This document shows positions 37,000 to 45,172 of a DNA stretch of 64,000 bases, piece by piece. The notes below the pieces were generated by a model. That model ran no database searches. It had not been told where the DNA came from and was given only the letters and a program-made list of their open reading frames with translations. Source of the stretch: an uncultured Lachnospiraceae bacterium (GTDB taxonomy: Bacteria > Bacillota > Clostridia > Lachnospirales > Lachnospiraceae); assembly GCA_910583835.1 (NCBI GenBank), contig CAJTYM010000008.1:35997-99996 (forward strand). Reading direction: 5' to 3'. How positions within the stretch are numbered: position 1 is the first letter of the stretch; each line of letters begins with the position of its first letter. The position numbers and the translations under genes were made by a program.

Positions 37000-38410
37000 A
37001 AAATATCTTTGGAGCCCGGATGAATTTATGTTTCAGCAGTTTGCATTACATCTTGATGTGATGCGTTATCCAGAAAGGGAAATATATTTTGATTTGTCGT
37101 CAGGGGTTAATGAATTCCCAATGCCGAGGGTATGGAAAGAGCTAATGTGTATGGAAATCCAGGATGATTTGGCGTATCAATGGTATACGCCTGAAGAAGG
37201 ATTTCCAGCTTTGCAAAAAGCCGCAAAGCTTTGGGAGAATTTTGCAGCAACGGAAGGGGACTTGTATTCCATCAAATTACGCTCCAATGTTTGCCTGACA
37301 TTAGGGGCGAGCCAGGCAGTTGCGATTGTGTTTGATTATCTTTCCCATAATTTTCCCAGTTGCAATATACTGCAAATTGGCATGAATTATCCAATTTTTG
37401 AAAGGTTATCAAAACCTTACCATCTTAAGATTAGTGAATTGCTAAAAAAGGAAGATAAGGACTCAACTTTTTTATTGCCGGAGGTAGATGAAGTGATTTG
37501 CCGTATAAGGCAAGAGAAGCCTAAGATGATAATTATTACAGTGCCGAATAACCCTACGGGACAAAGCTATTCTGAAGATGACCTGATAAGAGTATTTAAT
37601 GCGGCAGGCGCGTTAGATAGCTTTGTGATGGTAGATAAAGCAGGGCAAATGCCAATTACGCATAAATCCTTTGTAAATGTAGGGAAGGCTATTTTAAAAT
37701 CTGATTATCAGAATCATATTATCCAGATCTGTTCGTTTTCAAAAACGGACAGCGTCCCAGGGTTACGGCTTGGTTATTTTATGGCAGCAGATAAAATAGT
37801 TGCGCATAGTATAAAGTATCAGTTATATACTGTATTAAACCCTCAGACAGTTCCTGTTTTGCCTATATTTTACAGTTTTTTGATAAGAAGCCTATATTTA
37901 ATGGAAAAAAATAAATGGGACAATTATTGCACTTATGATGAGGTTCTGAATGTGTTTGAGAGGCTATTTGAAATTACTACAGCAGTAGCGCCAAAATATT
38001 TTATGGATAAAATTTTGGTTAGATTAAAGCCTATGAACTTTAGGGCAGATTATGATAGGTATTGTCAAGAACTATTGCATAATGAAAATTGTATGGATAA
38101 AAACCGTGTTTATATATTGCAAGAATTACAAGAATATATCAGCAGATATACTGTATTGGAAAATGGGTTTAATTTTTTAATAGAACTTTCGGTTTTTGAG
38201 TTTGCAGATGAAGAAGTATTATGCCAGGAATTTTTCAGGGAGACAAAAGTTGCGCTTTTGACGGAATCCTGTTTTTGCCTGAACCGGCCTAAAAGAGGGA
38301 ATTTTTGGATTCGGATTTCGTTGGCTGCCCCGGAAGAAAAATTCCGTGCAGCTGTTGACCGGTTTAAATGCTATATTGAGAAAAGATATTTTACGAATGG
38401 AAAATTGTAG
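36983..38410 (+). CDS. PLP-dependent aminotransferase, class I/II
   Basis: A 475-aa fold-type I enzyme. Visible landmarks: LTLGASQAVAIVFDYLS (cofactor phosphate region), TVPNNPTGQSYSEDDL, the PLP-nitrogen Asp in VMVDKAGQMP, the Schiff-base Lys in ICSFSKTDSVPGLRLGY, and a C-terminal carboxylate Arg in NFWIRISLA. The C-terminal part has an insertion (about residues 300-390) longer than in aspartate aminotransferases. ATG 36983 has TAGGAGG seven bases upstream. Its neighbours (ACP before, decarboxylase after) suggest it acts on an amino-acid-derived intermediate, possibly carrier-bound. The palindromic element H2 lies just downstream. Confidence 0.85.
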   Translation: MHQKNKKYLWSPDEFMFQQFALHLDVMRYPEREIYFDLSSGVNEFPMPRVWKELMCMEIQDDLAYQWYTPEEGFPALQKAAKLWENFAATEGDLYSIKLRSNVCLTLGASQAVAIVFDYLSHNFPSCNILQIGMNYPIFERLSKPYHLKISELLKKEDKDSTFLLPEVDEVICRIRQEKPKMIIITVPNNPTGQSYSEDDLIRVFNAAGALDSFVMVDKAGQMPITHKSFVNVGKAILKSDYQNHIIQICSFSKTDSVPGLRLGYFMAADKIVAHSIKYQLYTVLNPQTVPVLPIFYSFLIRSLYLMEKNKWDNYCTYDEVLNVFERLFEITTAVAPKYFMDKILVRLKPMNFRADYDRYCQELLHNENCMDKNRVYILQELQEYISRYTVLENGFNFLIELSVFEFADEEVLCQEFFRETKVALLTESCFCLNRPKRGNFWIRISLAAPEEKFRAAVDRFKCYIEKRYFTNGKL

Positions 38411-38418
38411 TGATAAAA

Positions 38419-38456
38419 GTTATAGTAAACGCATGAAATGAACGCGTTTACTATAA
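38419..38456. repeat. Short palindromic element, copy H2
   Basis: GTTATAGTAAACGC and GCGTTTACTATAAC form a perfect 14-bp stem around ATGAAATGAAC. There is no T run, so it is not a classic terminator. It lies between the aminotransferase and decarboxylase genes. Confidence 0.8.
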
Positions 38457-38488
38457 CTGCTCCGCAAGGATGCGAGAATGGAGGGAAA

Positions 38489-39946
38489 ATGTCAGATAAT
38501 CGTCAATTAAACCAGGCTCGAACGCCTCTTTATGAAACGTTAACGAGATATTCACAAGAGAAAACAGCCCCTTTCTTTGTACCAGGCCATAAAATGGGAT
38601 ATGGGATTTGCGAAGAATTTCGTTCTTTTATGGAAAATTCTAATTTAGCCTCTGTCGACCTGACTTTGCTCGATACCGTTCAGGAAGCGGCGGAGGAAGC
38701 ACAGGCATTGGCGGCAGAAGTATTTCATGCAGACCACACATTATTTTCAGTTCATGGTACTTCGGGTGCGATTCAAACAATGGTTATGGGTGTTGTAAAC
38801 CCGGGTGAGAAAATAATTGTTCCCCGCAATATACATAAATCAGTTATAGCAGGCCTTATCATGTCAGGCGCTGACCCGGTGTATATGCTTCCGGAATATG
38901 ATGCAGAATTGGGGATTACAAAAAATATTACGGTAAATACAGTAAATCATATGCTTCAGTTTCATCCGGATGCAAAGGCAGTTTTGGTTACCAGCCCAAG
39001 TTATAATGGCATATGTGCGGACGTAAAAGAAATTGCGGAATTGGTGCATAGCCGGGGAATTCCCTTGATTGTTGATGAGGCACATGGGTCACATTTGCAG
39101 TTTCATTCCGGGTTGCCTGATTCGGCCATGGATTGCGGTGCAGATATTTCTGCTCAGAGTACACATAAAAATCTTTCTTCTTTTACGCAAAGTTCCATGC
39201 TGCATATAAAGGATGGTTTTGTTGATTTTGAAAAAATAAAAAAAATTATGTCAACGTTCCAAACTACCAGCCCATCTAGCCTGTTAATGATGTCATTAGA
39301 TTGGGCGAGATACCAAATGAACAAGAATGGATTTGCGGAATTAGACAGGGTGCTTTGCATCTCGAAGGATGCCATAAAGAAAATAAATGATATGGGGGCT
39401 TTTTTTTGCCTTGATAATGAAATGCTTGCAGGCAATAGGGAATTTGTTTTGGATGAAACAAAAATAACTATTTTTAACCGATTAGGGATGACGGGAGCAC
39501 GGCTAGAGAAGATATTAGTAGATGATTATAACATTCAGGTCGATTGTTCGGATTTCAGCAATGTTGTTTGTTTTATTACGATAGGCGATATGGAAGAAAA
39601 TGTGCAGCGGCTTATAAGCGCGCTTTGGGATATCTCGTTAAAATCAGGTGTGCCCCAAAAAATATCTGGCAAAATGCATATGCTTCCTAGAATTCCTGTT
39701 AAAAAATTAACCCCAAGAGAGGCTTTTTTTTCTACGGTATGTTTCAGCAACCTGAAAGATTGTGTTGGCAAAATATGTGGAGAATCTGTTATGCTATACC
39801 CTCCGGGAATCCCAATGATATCTCCTGGGGAAATTATTACAGAAGATATAGTACAATATATGGTTGAATTAAAGAATCAAAAAATGAATTTAATAGGTTT
39901 AGAATGCTTGGATGGGGAATGCTATATCAAAGTAATCAGAGAATAA
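38489..39946 (+). CDS. Orn/Lys/Arg-type PLP decarboxylase
   Basis: A 485-aa member of the bacterial basic amino-acid decarboxylase family (SpeA/Cad/Ldc fold). Landmarks: FFVPGHKMGYG near the start, FSVHGTSGAIQTMVMGV, VLVTSPSYNGICADVKEI, IVDEAHGSHLQFH and the PLP-binding STHKNLSSFTQSSML. The C-terminal domain carries MLYPPGIPMISPGE. It decarboxylates a basic amino acid or a related group to an amine. The shorter frame beginning at 38489 is chosen because GGAGGGAAA precedes that ATG; the open frame from 38438 begins inside the palindrome. As the last gene of the island operon it may supply or finish an amine-containing product. Substrate unknown. Confidence 0.88.
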   Translation: MSDNRQLNQARTPLYETLTRYSQEKTAPFFVPGHKMGYGICEEFRSFMENSNLASVDLTLLDTVQEAAEEAQALAAEVFHADHTLFSVHGTSGAIQTMVMGVVNPGEKIIVPRNIHKSVIAGLIMSGADPVYMLPEYDAELGITKNITVNTVNHMLQFHPDAKAVLVTSPSYNGICADVKEIAELVHSRGIPLIVDEAHGSHLQFHSGLPDSAMDCGADISAQSTHKNLSSFTQSSMLHIKDGFVDFEKIKKIMSTFQTTSPSSLLMMSLDWARYQMNKNGFAELDRVLCISKDAIKKINDMGAFFCLDNEMLAGNREFVLDETKITIFNRLGMTGARLEKILVDDYNIQVDCSDFSNVVCFITIGDMEENVQRLISALWDISLKSGVPQKISGKMHMLPRIPVKKLTPREAFFSTVCFSNLKDCVGKICGESVMLYPPGIPMISPGEIITEDIVQYMVELKNQKMNLIGLECLDGECYIKVIRE

Positions 39947-39969
39947 GGGATTGGGCGTGGGCTTTGGAC

Positions 39970-40149
39970 AAAACCGGTTTTAAGTATCTTTCCATAGGAT
40001 TTGCCATCGGCATTACCGGGTGGATTTGCGATGACCGCCGTGCCAAAGAACTGCGTGAGGCAGTGTCAATATATATGAAAATATTAGAGGAAGAACTGAT
40101 GGAAAATGCGAGGAAGAATACAGAAAGGATGTTCCAGATTGGAGATTGA
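39970..40149 (+). pseudogene. 3' fragment of tatD (duplicate)
   Basis: Codes for the tatD segment GFAIGITGWICDDRRAKELR, joins at GTGTCAATA to a later tatD segment (KILEEELMENARKN), and ends at the same TGA. It has no start of its own. Confidence 0.85.
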
Positions 40150-40187
40150 TGATTGTGGCGGTTATATTTCAAACCGCCACTGTTTTT
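39981..40187 (+). repeat. Right direct repeat flanking the biosynthetic island
   Basis: Matches 34029-34346 with a deletion of about 125 bases. Together the two repeats bracket the island from the LytTR gene to the decarboxylase. Confidence 0.8.
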
Positions 40188-40188
40188 T
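40155..40188 (+). terminator. Terminator after the tatD fragment
   Basis: GTGGCGGTT and AACCGCCAC pair perfectly around an 8-base loop, then TGTTTTTTAG. It abuts the stop codon of the convergent tail-tube gene. Confidence 0.85.
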
Positions 40189-40984
40189 AGTTTTCTGAGG
40201 CAATGATGATGTCAAACAGTTTGGCATTTTCATCGCAGTACGGCTTCTGCAGCTTGTACTCTGCGGAATGCTTGCCGTCCGGGGTAAGGGAAATTTCTAC
40301 CGCCTCAGGATTGATTTGTGCCCGCGGCACGTTGATGACGCCGGCATACACGGAATTGGTATTGCAGGGGTCATGGAAGAGAGCGTGGATGAGCAGTGAT
40401 TTTACTGCCGGTACGCCGTTCGTGTTTTTGGTCACCTTAACGGCGCTGTCGCTTTCTCTCTCATAGCGGACAAAGGCACGTCCTGTTACATTTTCCGGCA
40501 GGGTGATTTTCCTGTTTGCGGCATCCAAGGTGAACTTGTCATCGCCCGCAGTGGCAGATACTTCGTATGTCTTGCCGAACGTATTGTTTTCGTTGATAAC
40601 CTTTACATATTTTACTTCTGCGCCTGCAGTTCCAACAGGAACGTATTTGAGCGTTGCAGTGCCGTCAGCGGCAATATTGATAATTTCGGATACCGGAATG
40701 GTAACCTTATTGTCTGCATCGGCAATTTCCTTGTCTGTGCCGAACTGTGAAGCGGCAAGGTCAAGGGAGAAAAGGCTGTTTGAGAAACTGAACGTGCCTG
40801 TCTGTGCCTTGTAGAACGTTGCGATTTCCGCGCCCATGGCATCGGTAACGGCAGTGCCCTCTGCGGCAGTCTTTAAACTTGGCTCCTCAATCTGTGTGTA
40901 GCGGCCTGTCAGCTCGCTGGTTGCCGGGTCATACTCCTCTACGGCTCTGATTCTTTCAAGAACTAATTCATTTGGGTTAAACAT
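40187..40984 (-). CDS. Major tail tube-like protein (module I)
   Basis: A 265-aa protein beginning MFNPNELVLERIRAVEEYDP, rich in beta-strand patterns with no membrane span. It is about 80% alike by eye to the protein at 59398-60231; the differences are concentrated in a central block (about residues 95-165). It always stands first in a tail module, upstream of the tape measure, which is the classic place of the major tail (tube) protein, so I infer that role; I cannot name a Pfam family with certainty. ATAAGGAGGAAATTATT precedes the ATG. In this module tatD and the biosynthetic island now separate it from TMP1. Confidence 0.65.
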   Translation of the reverse strand: MFNPNELVLERIRAVEEYDPATSELTGRYTQIEEPSLKTAAEGTAVTDAMGAEIATFYKAQTGTFSFSNSLFSLDLAASQFGTDKEIADADNKVTIPVSEIINIAADGTATLKYVPVGTAGAEVKYVKVINENNTFGKTYEVSATAGDDKFTLDAANRKITLPENVTGRAFVRYERESDSAVKVTKNTNGVPAVKSLLIHALFHDPCNTNSVYAGVINVPRAQINPEAVEISLTPDGKHSAEYKLQKPYCDENAKLFDIIIASEN

Positions 40985-41114
40985 AATAATTTCCTCCTTA
41001 TATTTGTTTGATTTTTTGTTTTGCCCCAAATTGGGGGCAGTCATGGTTTGTAAATGAATCTGCAGAATTCATAATAAGACAGGGCAGAGCAGCCTAGTTG
41101 GCATATGCTCTGCC

Positions 41115-41194
41115 TTATCCTATACAACTTAAATTTGTACCCTGGCGTCAGGGTACAAATTAGCTGTTCATTTCCGAATTGGGGGATTTTTTTG
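41115..41194 (-). promoter_or_regulatory. Tail-gene leader motif, copy B (before tail tube 1)
   Basis: Contains the perfect arms TTTGTACCCTG and CAGGGTACAAA around ACGC, preceded by ATTCGGAAAT and followed by TTTAAGTTGTATAGGATAAGG. A GGCAGAGCA/TGCTCTGCC hairpin follows before the ribosome site. Confidence 0.65.
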
Positions 41195-41200
41195 TATTGA

Positions 41201-43924
41201 TTATTTTAAAATAACGCTGATTACGTTATCGGAAATCCTTTCGATGACGAAGAAGGTATCAATTCCTCTGTTTTCGGCAAGCGTGGCAATGCCGTCTGTC
41301 CCGCATTTGCAGAATTGGTTAGGGAGGCATGTGCCGTCATCGCGGACAGGGAGGACGCCAAGCATTCCTACACATTCCCATTCATCTCTTTTTTCTCGTG
41401 GTATGTAAGTATCCTGCAGAGATGGGTCATATCCTTCTGCAAGCTTCATCCGTGCATTGGGGACGATTTTTCCTGTTTCAATCATAATTGGCTCATGGGT
41501 TTTTTCGTCAAATATCAGGTTCCCATCTTCATCCGTCTTTTGTACAAACTCAGGCACATCTTCCATGACAATCCGGTTGAATTCATCGCGTTCATATCTC
41601 CAGTAATAATCTTCGTCTGAATTGCCGATGATTGAGGGATTGCCGGAAACAATGCCTAATATGTAGTCTCCTTCATTCGCTTTGTAGATATAGCCGTCCT
41701 TAATTGTGACGAAATGACCTACCCAGTCTTCGCCAATTCCGGTTTTCTTCTCGAAGTGTTCTGCATAGTCGGCACCAGAGGACTGGAAAGCTTTGGTGCC
41801 GAGGATGTCGCCGGTGTAGGTTATACGGAGGGCGTTGGAACGAGAGGAATCTCCTGTACCGTTTCCGATAACAAAAACATCTCCTACTTGATTATTTTGA
41901 GCACCCCCTGATACCATGGATTTATTATATTTTCCACTTACGTGGGAAGCATAGTTACTTGCTGTTGTATTGTCTCCTTCCGCATGGCAACATTTTTTAC
42001 TTGCTGTTACACTCGTTCCTTCTGCATGACAAGCAACATCGCTTGCTGTTGTGTTGTTTCCTTCCGCATGGGAGAAAAGAATGCTTGCTGTTGTATAGTT
42101 TCCCTCCGCATGGCAAGCGGTGCCGTTTGCTATTGCACCATTTCCTTCTGCATGGGAATAATAACTGCTTGCTGTTGTATTATTACCCTCTGCATGACAA
42201 TAGTTTGCACTTGCTGTCGTATTATAGCCTTCCGCATGACAATAGTCTGCGCTTGCTGTCGTATTATAGCCTTCCGCATGGGAGTCGTTGCCGCTTGCCG
42301 TTGCATTGTAGCCAAATGCAGAGCTTCTTATTCCAATTGGTGTGCCGCTTTTTCGCCCCATGCTAATTGATGTATCATTGTAGATACTTTTTTTTGCATA
42401 AGTATCCTTTATCACATTCCCATCGCCATCCTGCGTGGCTTTTGTGGCGGATGCCACATTCTGCGAAGCTATGTTCGCCGTGGTAATCACTTCACGCCAC
42501 GGTCTCCAGGCATCGTTATTATATAGGGCTTCACGGAAATAAACCTTATCATGGTCTGTGTTGTGTGGATATAGGAATTGTATACATGCCATATTGCTGT
42601 AGCCTTTTATGGTATGGATTGTGCAGTATGTGATCCCATTAAACTTATTTGCCGGATCAATGCTAAAAAATACGGTAACCCCGCGCGGATATGTGCTGGG
42701 AAGGTCTGTCCCCTGCCTATAGTTGTTATCTAGCGCCCTCAGGTTCCCTGCGCTGTTCACGTTTTTAACAGAATCAGCAGTATTGTTCACGCTTCCAAGC
42801 CCGATATTTGCCGGCGTGATATTCACATTCCCTTTGCGGTAACTGCTTTCCGCATTACCTTTTATGCCGGTCACCGGGCTTCCAGCCAATATATCCCATT
42901 TGCCGCCGGCAGTCTTATAGACATTGGAGCCTGCCGGGACGGTGACGCCGGCTCCCTCTTCAAAGTTTCCGTTTGTGGTAAACTGGTCGGAAACGTTGTA
43001 CATGTCTCCGGCTTCAACATCAGCCAAAGCGGGCAGATTGGCGAAGGTCCTTGTGCCCATCGGGCGCAGCGCACTGCCCAGGCTGTCCTTGACGTCCTGT
43101 GCCAGATTACAGTAATATTGTGCCTGTTCAGAATAATGTTTTGCACAGTCTTCATTTTCATTTTCACGCAGGCCGGTATGCCCAATGGCATATGATTTGG
43201 ACATATTTGCCTGTCGTGCGGCTTCTTCTTTGCTATTGAGAGCAGCATTTGCGCTGGCAGCAGCAGCCGTGGCAGAATCTGTGGCTTCACTGGCTTTCGT
43301 GTTGGCAGTTTTTGCCGCAGACTTGGCATTGGAACTGTGATTTGCTGCGGAGTTTTCAGCTTTTTCAGCTTCGCTTTTATAATATTCGGCGTTGTCAGTT
43401 TCTTCATGTTCCCTGGAGTTGGTGTCGCCCTTGGCGTAAGACTGAGCGAGTAAAGCGCTGGCCGCAGCAGATGTCATGACCTGGTCGTAAGTCTTGTCTG
43501 CGGCAAACAGCGCCTGGTGCAGCGCATCGAAATCATCGGAAGAAGTGATGTTGCTGTTGTGGTAGGCGCTGGGGATGATATTGACATTGAGATTCATGGT
43601 GGCAAAAATGCTTTCTGTATCTTCTGTCTGTTCTTTAAATACAAGTTCGGCAGTTCCGCTACCGGCTGCAAGGCAGGCTTTTTCCGGGATGGAAATGTCT
43701 ACGCTGCCGTCATCATTGATGGTGGCGTCCGTGAAGATGTGTTTCTTGTCCGGCGTTTCCATCTTAAAATAGCAGTGATGCGTGTTTTTGTTCGCCTGGA
43801 ATGGCTCGCATCTGTCTGTCAGGGTTACGTGCAGCTTGAAGCTGCCCTTTGTGTACTGTTTGATGTTCAAAGTCTTGATTTGGTTAATAGTAACGTCCAA
43901 AGTAATTTCATGTGTAAAAATCAT
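41201..43924 (-). CDS. Receptor-binding/fibre protein B: BppU-type N-terminus, YadA-like repeats, G2 autoproteolytic end
   Basis: A 907-aa tail-tip protein. Residues 1-140 resemble the baseplate upper protein BppU N-terminal domain (IFTHEITLDVTINQIKTLNI). An Ala/Lys/Glu-rich coiled coil follows (about 150-270), then a conserved segment shared with protein A (PMGTRTFANLPALADVEAGD). Residues about 535-665 are 14-residue repeats of the type SHAEGYNTTASADY, like the YadA/trimeric-adhesin head. From about 715 comes a Peptidase_G2-like domain (GADYAEHFEKKTG, YILGIVSGNPSIIGN), which in phage fibres cleaves itself off after folding. AAAGGAGACATT precedes the ATG. Last gene of module II; it should determine host binding. 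Confidence 0.82.
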   Translation of the reverse strand: MIFTHEITLDVTINQIKTLNIKQYTKGSFKLHVTLTDRCEPFQANKNTHHCYFKMETPDKKHIFTDATINDDGSVDISIPEKACLAAGSGTAELVFKEQTEDTESIFATMNLNVNIIPSAYHNSNITSSDDFDALHQALFAADKTYDQVMTSAAASALLAQSYAKGDTNSREHEETDNAEYYKSEAEKAENSAANHSSNAKSAAKTANTKASEATDSATAAAASANAALNSKEEAARQANMSKSYAIGHTGLRENENEDCAKHYSEQAQYYCNLAQDVKDSLGSALRPMGTRTFANLPALADVEAGDMYNVSDQFTTNGNFEEGAGVTVPAGSNVYKTAGGKWDILAGSPVTGIKGNAESSYRKGNVNITPANIGLGSVNNTADSVKNVNSAGNLRALDNNYRQGTDLPSTYPRGVTVFFSIDPANKFNGITYCTIHTIKGYSNMACIQFLYPHNTDHDKVYFREALYNNDAWRPWREVITTANIASQNVASATKATQDGDGNVIKDTYAKKSIYNDTSISMGRKSGTPIGIRSSAFGYNATASGNDSHAEGYNTTASADYCHAEGYNTTASANYCHAEGNNTTASSYYSHAEGNGAIANGTACHAEGNYTTASILFSHAEGNNTTASDVACHAEGTSVTASKKCCHAEGDNTTASNYASHVSGKYNKSMVSGGAQNNQVGDVFVIGNGTGDSSRSNALRITYTGDILGTKAFQSSGADYAEHFEKKTGIGEDWVGHFVTIKDGYIYKANEGDYILGIVSGNPSIIGNSDEDYYWRYERDEFNRIVMEDVPEFVQKTDEDGNLIFDEKTHEPIMIETGKIVPNARMKLAEGYDPSLQDTYIPREKRDEWECVGMLGVLPVRDDGTCLPNQFCKCGTDGIATLAENRGIDTFFVIERISDNVISVILK

Positions 43925-43937
43925 AATGTCTCCTTTC

Positions 43938-44762
43938 TTATAATCCTATCAATACGATAGGAGAGTATTTGAGTGATATCGTGCATGATATGTTGGCAGT
44001 AATACAGTTTTTATTTTCGCCAAAGCTCCGTTCCATTCTGGGAAATATGTAGTCGAAATCTTTGGCAATATTATGTGTACTGTCTGAGGTGGAAATAATG
44101 TGTTCTTTGCCCTTGATAGTGATTATTTCCCGATTGCTGCAGTTCCTTATGTTTGTTTCCCTGCTGTTTAAGGAAAGGACGAGATTTCCTGTCTGATGCA
44201 AGGTGATTTCTATATCGGGATAGAGATATCCTTCCACGTCAGAAATATTATGGAAATACTTTATGTTTAATTCTGGATCGTATACAGAGCCATATTGGAT
44301 ATGGAACTGATGGACAACCTCATCGCGGTAAGCGTAGGGGGAGTCCGTGTACATGGTTAATTCCAGTCCGGCAATTTTGCCGTTGAGGTTTATCTGCTTG
44401 GCGGTAAACACTGCGTTCCAATAAATGTCCCGGTAACCATCCTGCGCAATCTTAAACGGATGGAAGGATTTCCGGCAGAGCCACCGTTGGATGACAGATA
44501 TCTCAGCTGGGGATAAATACATATCTTCGGTATTTCCCAGAGTGCAGGGATTTTTGCAAATCTGGAAAGTGGAAGTGTAGGGGCTGTCGTAAGTGGAAGC
44601 GTGCAGGCTGAAAATATCAGAACCGCTCGCCCGCTCCTGATGATAGGTAATGTCTGCCCCGGAAGACATGGACTCGATGCCCGAAACGCCATCGAAGTGA
44701 CAGACCATCATACGGAATTCGGACAGCCTTTTTTGGTCATATTCAAAATCTGTTGCATACAT
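43938..44762 (-). CDS. Distal tail (Dit)-like protein
   Basis: A 274-aa beta-rich protein starting MYATDFEYDQKRLSEFRMMV. Its position (after tape measure and Tal-like genes, before the fibre gene) and the segments LSPAEISVIQRWLCRKSFHP and YRDIYWNAVFTAKQINLNGK suit Dit proteins, whose N-terminal ring domain joins tube and tip. The match is by layout, not by a diagnostic motif. It begins 3 bases after the DUF1617-like stop and ends 13 bases before the fibre ATG, so the genes are co-translated. Confidence 0.6.
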   Translation of the reverse strand: MYATDFEYDQKRLSEFRMMVCHFDGVSGIESMSSGADITYHQERASGSDIFSLHASTYDSPYTSTFQICKNPCTLGNTEDMYLSPAEISVIQRWLCRKSFHPFKIAQDGYRDIYWNAVFTAKQINLNGKIAGLELTMYTDSPYAYRDEVVHQFHIQYGSVYDPELNIKYFHNISDVEGYLYPDIEITLHQTGNLVLSLNSRETNIRNCSNREIITIKGKEHIISTSDSTHNIAKDFDYIFPRMERSFGENKNCITANISCTISLKYSPIVLIGL

Positions 44763-44765
44763 AAT

Positions 44766-45140
44766 TTAATCCTCCATAATAGCCATCAGCGGAAGAAGGG
44801 TTTTGGCTGAAACCTTAATCCCGCTGAGTGTGTCTTTTTGCAATTTTATAAGATTTGTCTCTGTTTCTGAGGACAGAAGTTCGTCCAGTTTGACGGAGAA
44901 AGTTTCTGGCTCCTGTATCTCTATGCTGCCATTTTCTGCTTGGCATATCGTTCCGTCCTCGTTCTTTTTGGCGTATTCCGTGATGAGCTTATTTCTTTTG
45001 CTTTCAATCATTTCTTTTGCCACTGCCAGTTCCTTGAGATTTTTGGCAATCGTACATGCCGGACTTAAGTCTAATTCCAGGTCAGACAATTTTTCCAGTG
45101 AATGGCAGATGTTTAAAATGTCAATTGCTTTTAATTTCAT
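44766..45140 (-). CDS. Small phage protein, DUF1617-like
   Basis: A 124-aa protein with a helical N-terminus (NICHSLEKLSDLELDLSPAC, NLKELAVAKEMIESKRNKLI) and a strand-rich end containing FSVKLDELLSSE. The pattern recalls DUF1617 proteins of Firmicute phages, which have no known function; this assignment is from memory of the family and only moderate. AGGAGGAAAACGT precedes the ATG. It is embedded between the Tal-like and Dit-like genes in one operon. Confidence 0.6.
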   Translation of the reverse strand: MKLKAIDILNICHSLEKLSDLELDLSPACTIAKNLKELAVAKEMIESKRNKLITEYAKKNEDGTICQAENGSIEIQEPETFSVKLDELLSSETETNLIKLQKDTLSGIKVSAKTLLPLMAIMED

Positions 45141-45172
45141 ACGTTTTCCTCCTTAAATCAAAAAAGATGGCG

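Noticed and set aside
38419..38456. Rho-independent terminator inside the biosynthetic operon
   Set aside because: Perfect stem but no T run after it, and related copies occur at unrelated sites, so a repeat element is more likely.
42000..42320. CRISPR-like short repeats
   Set aside because: The ~42-base units are in frame within the fibre gene and encode the SHAEG...TTAS repeat.
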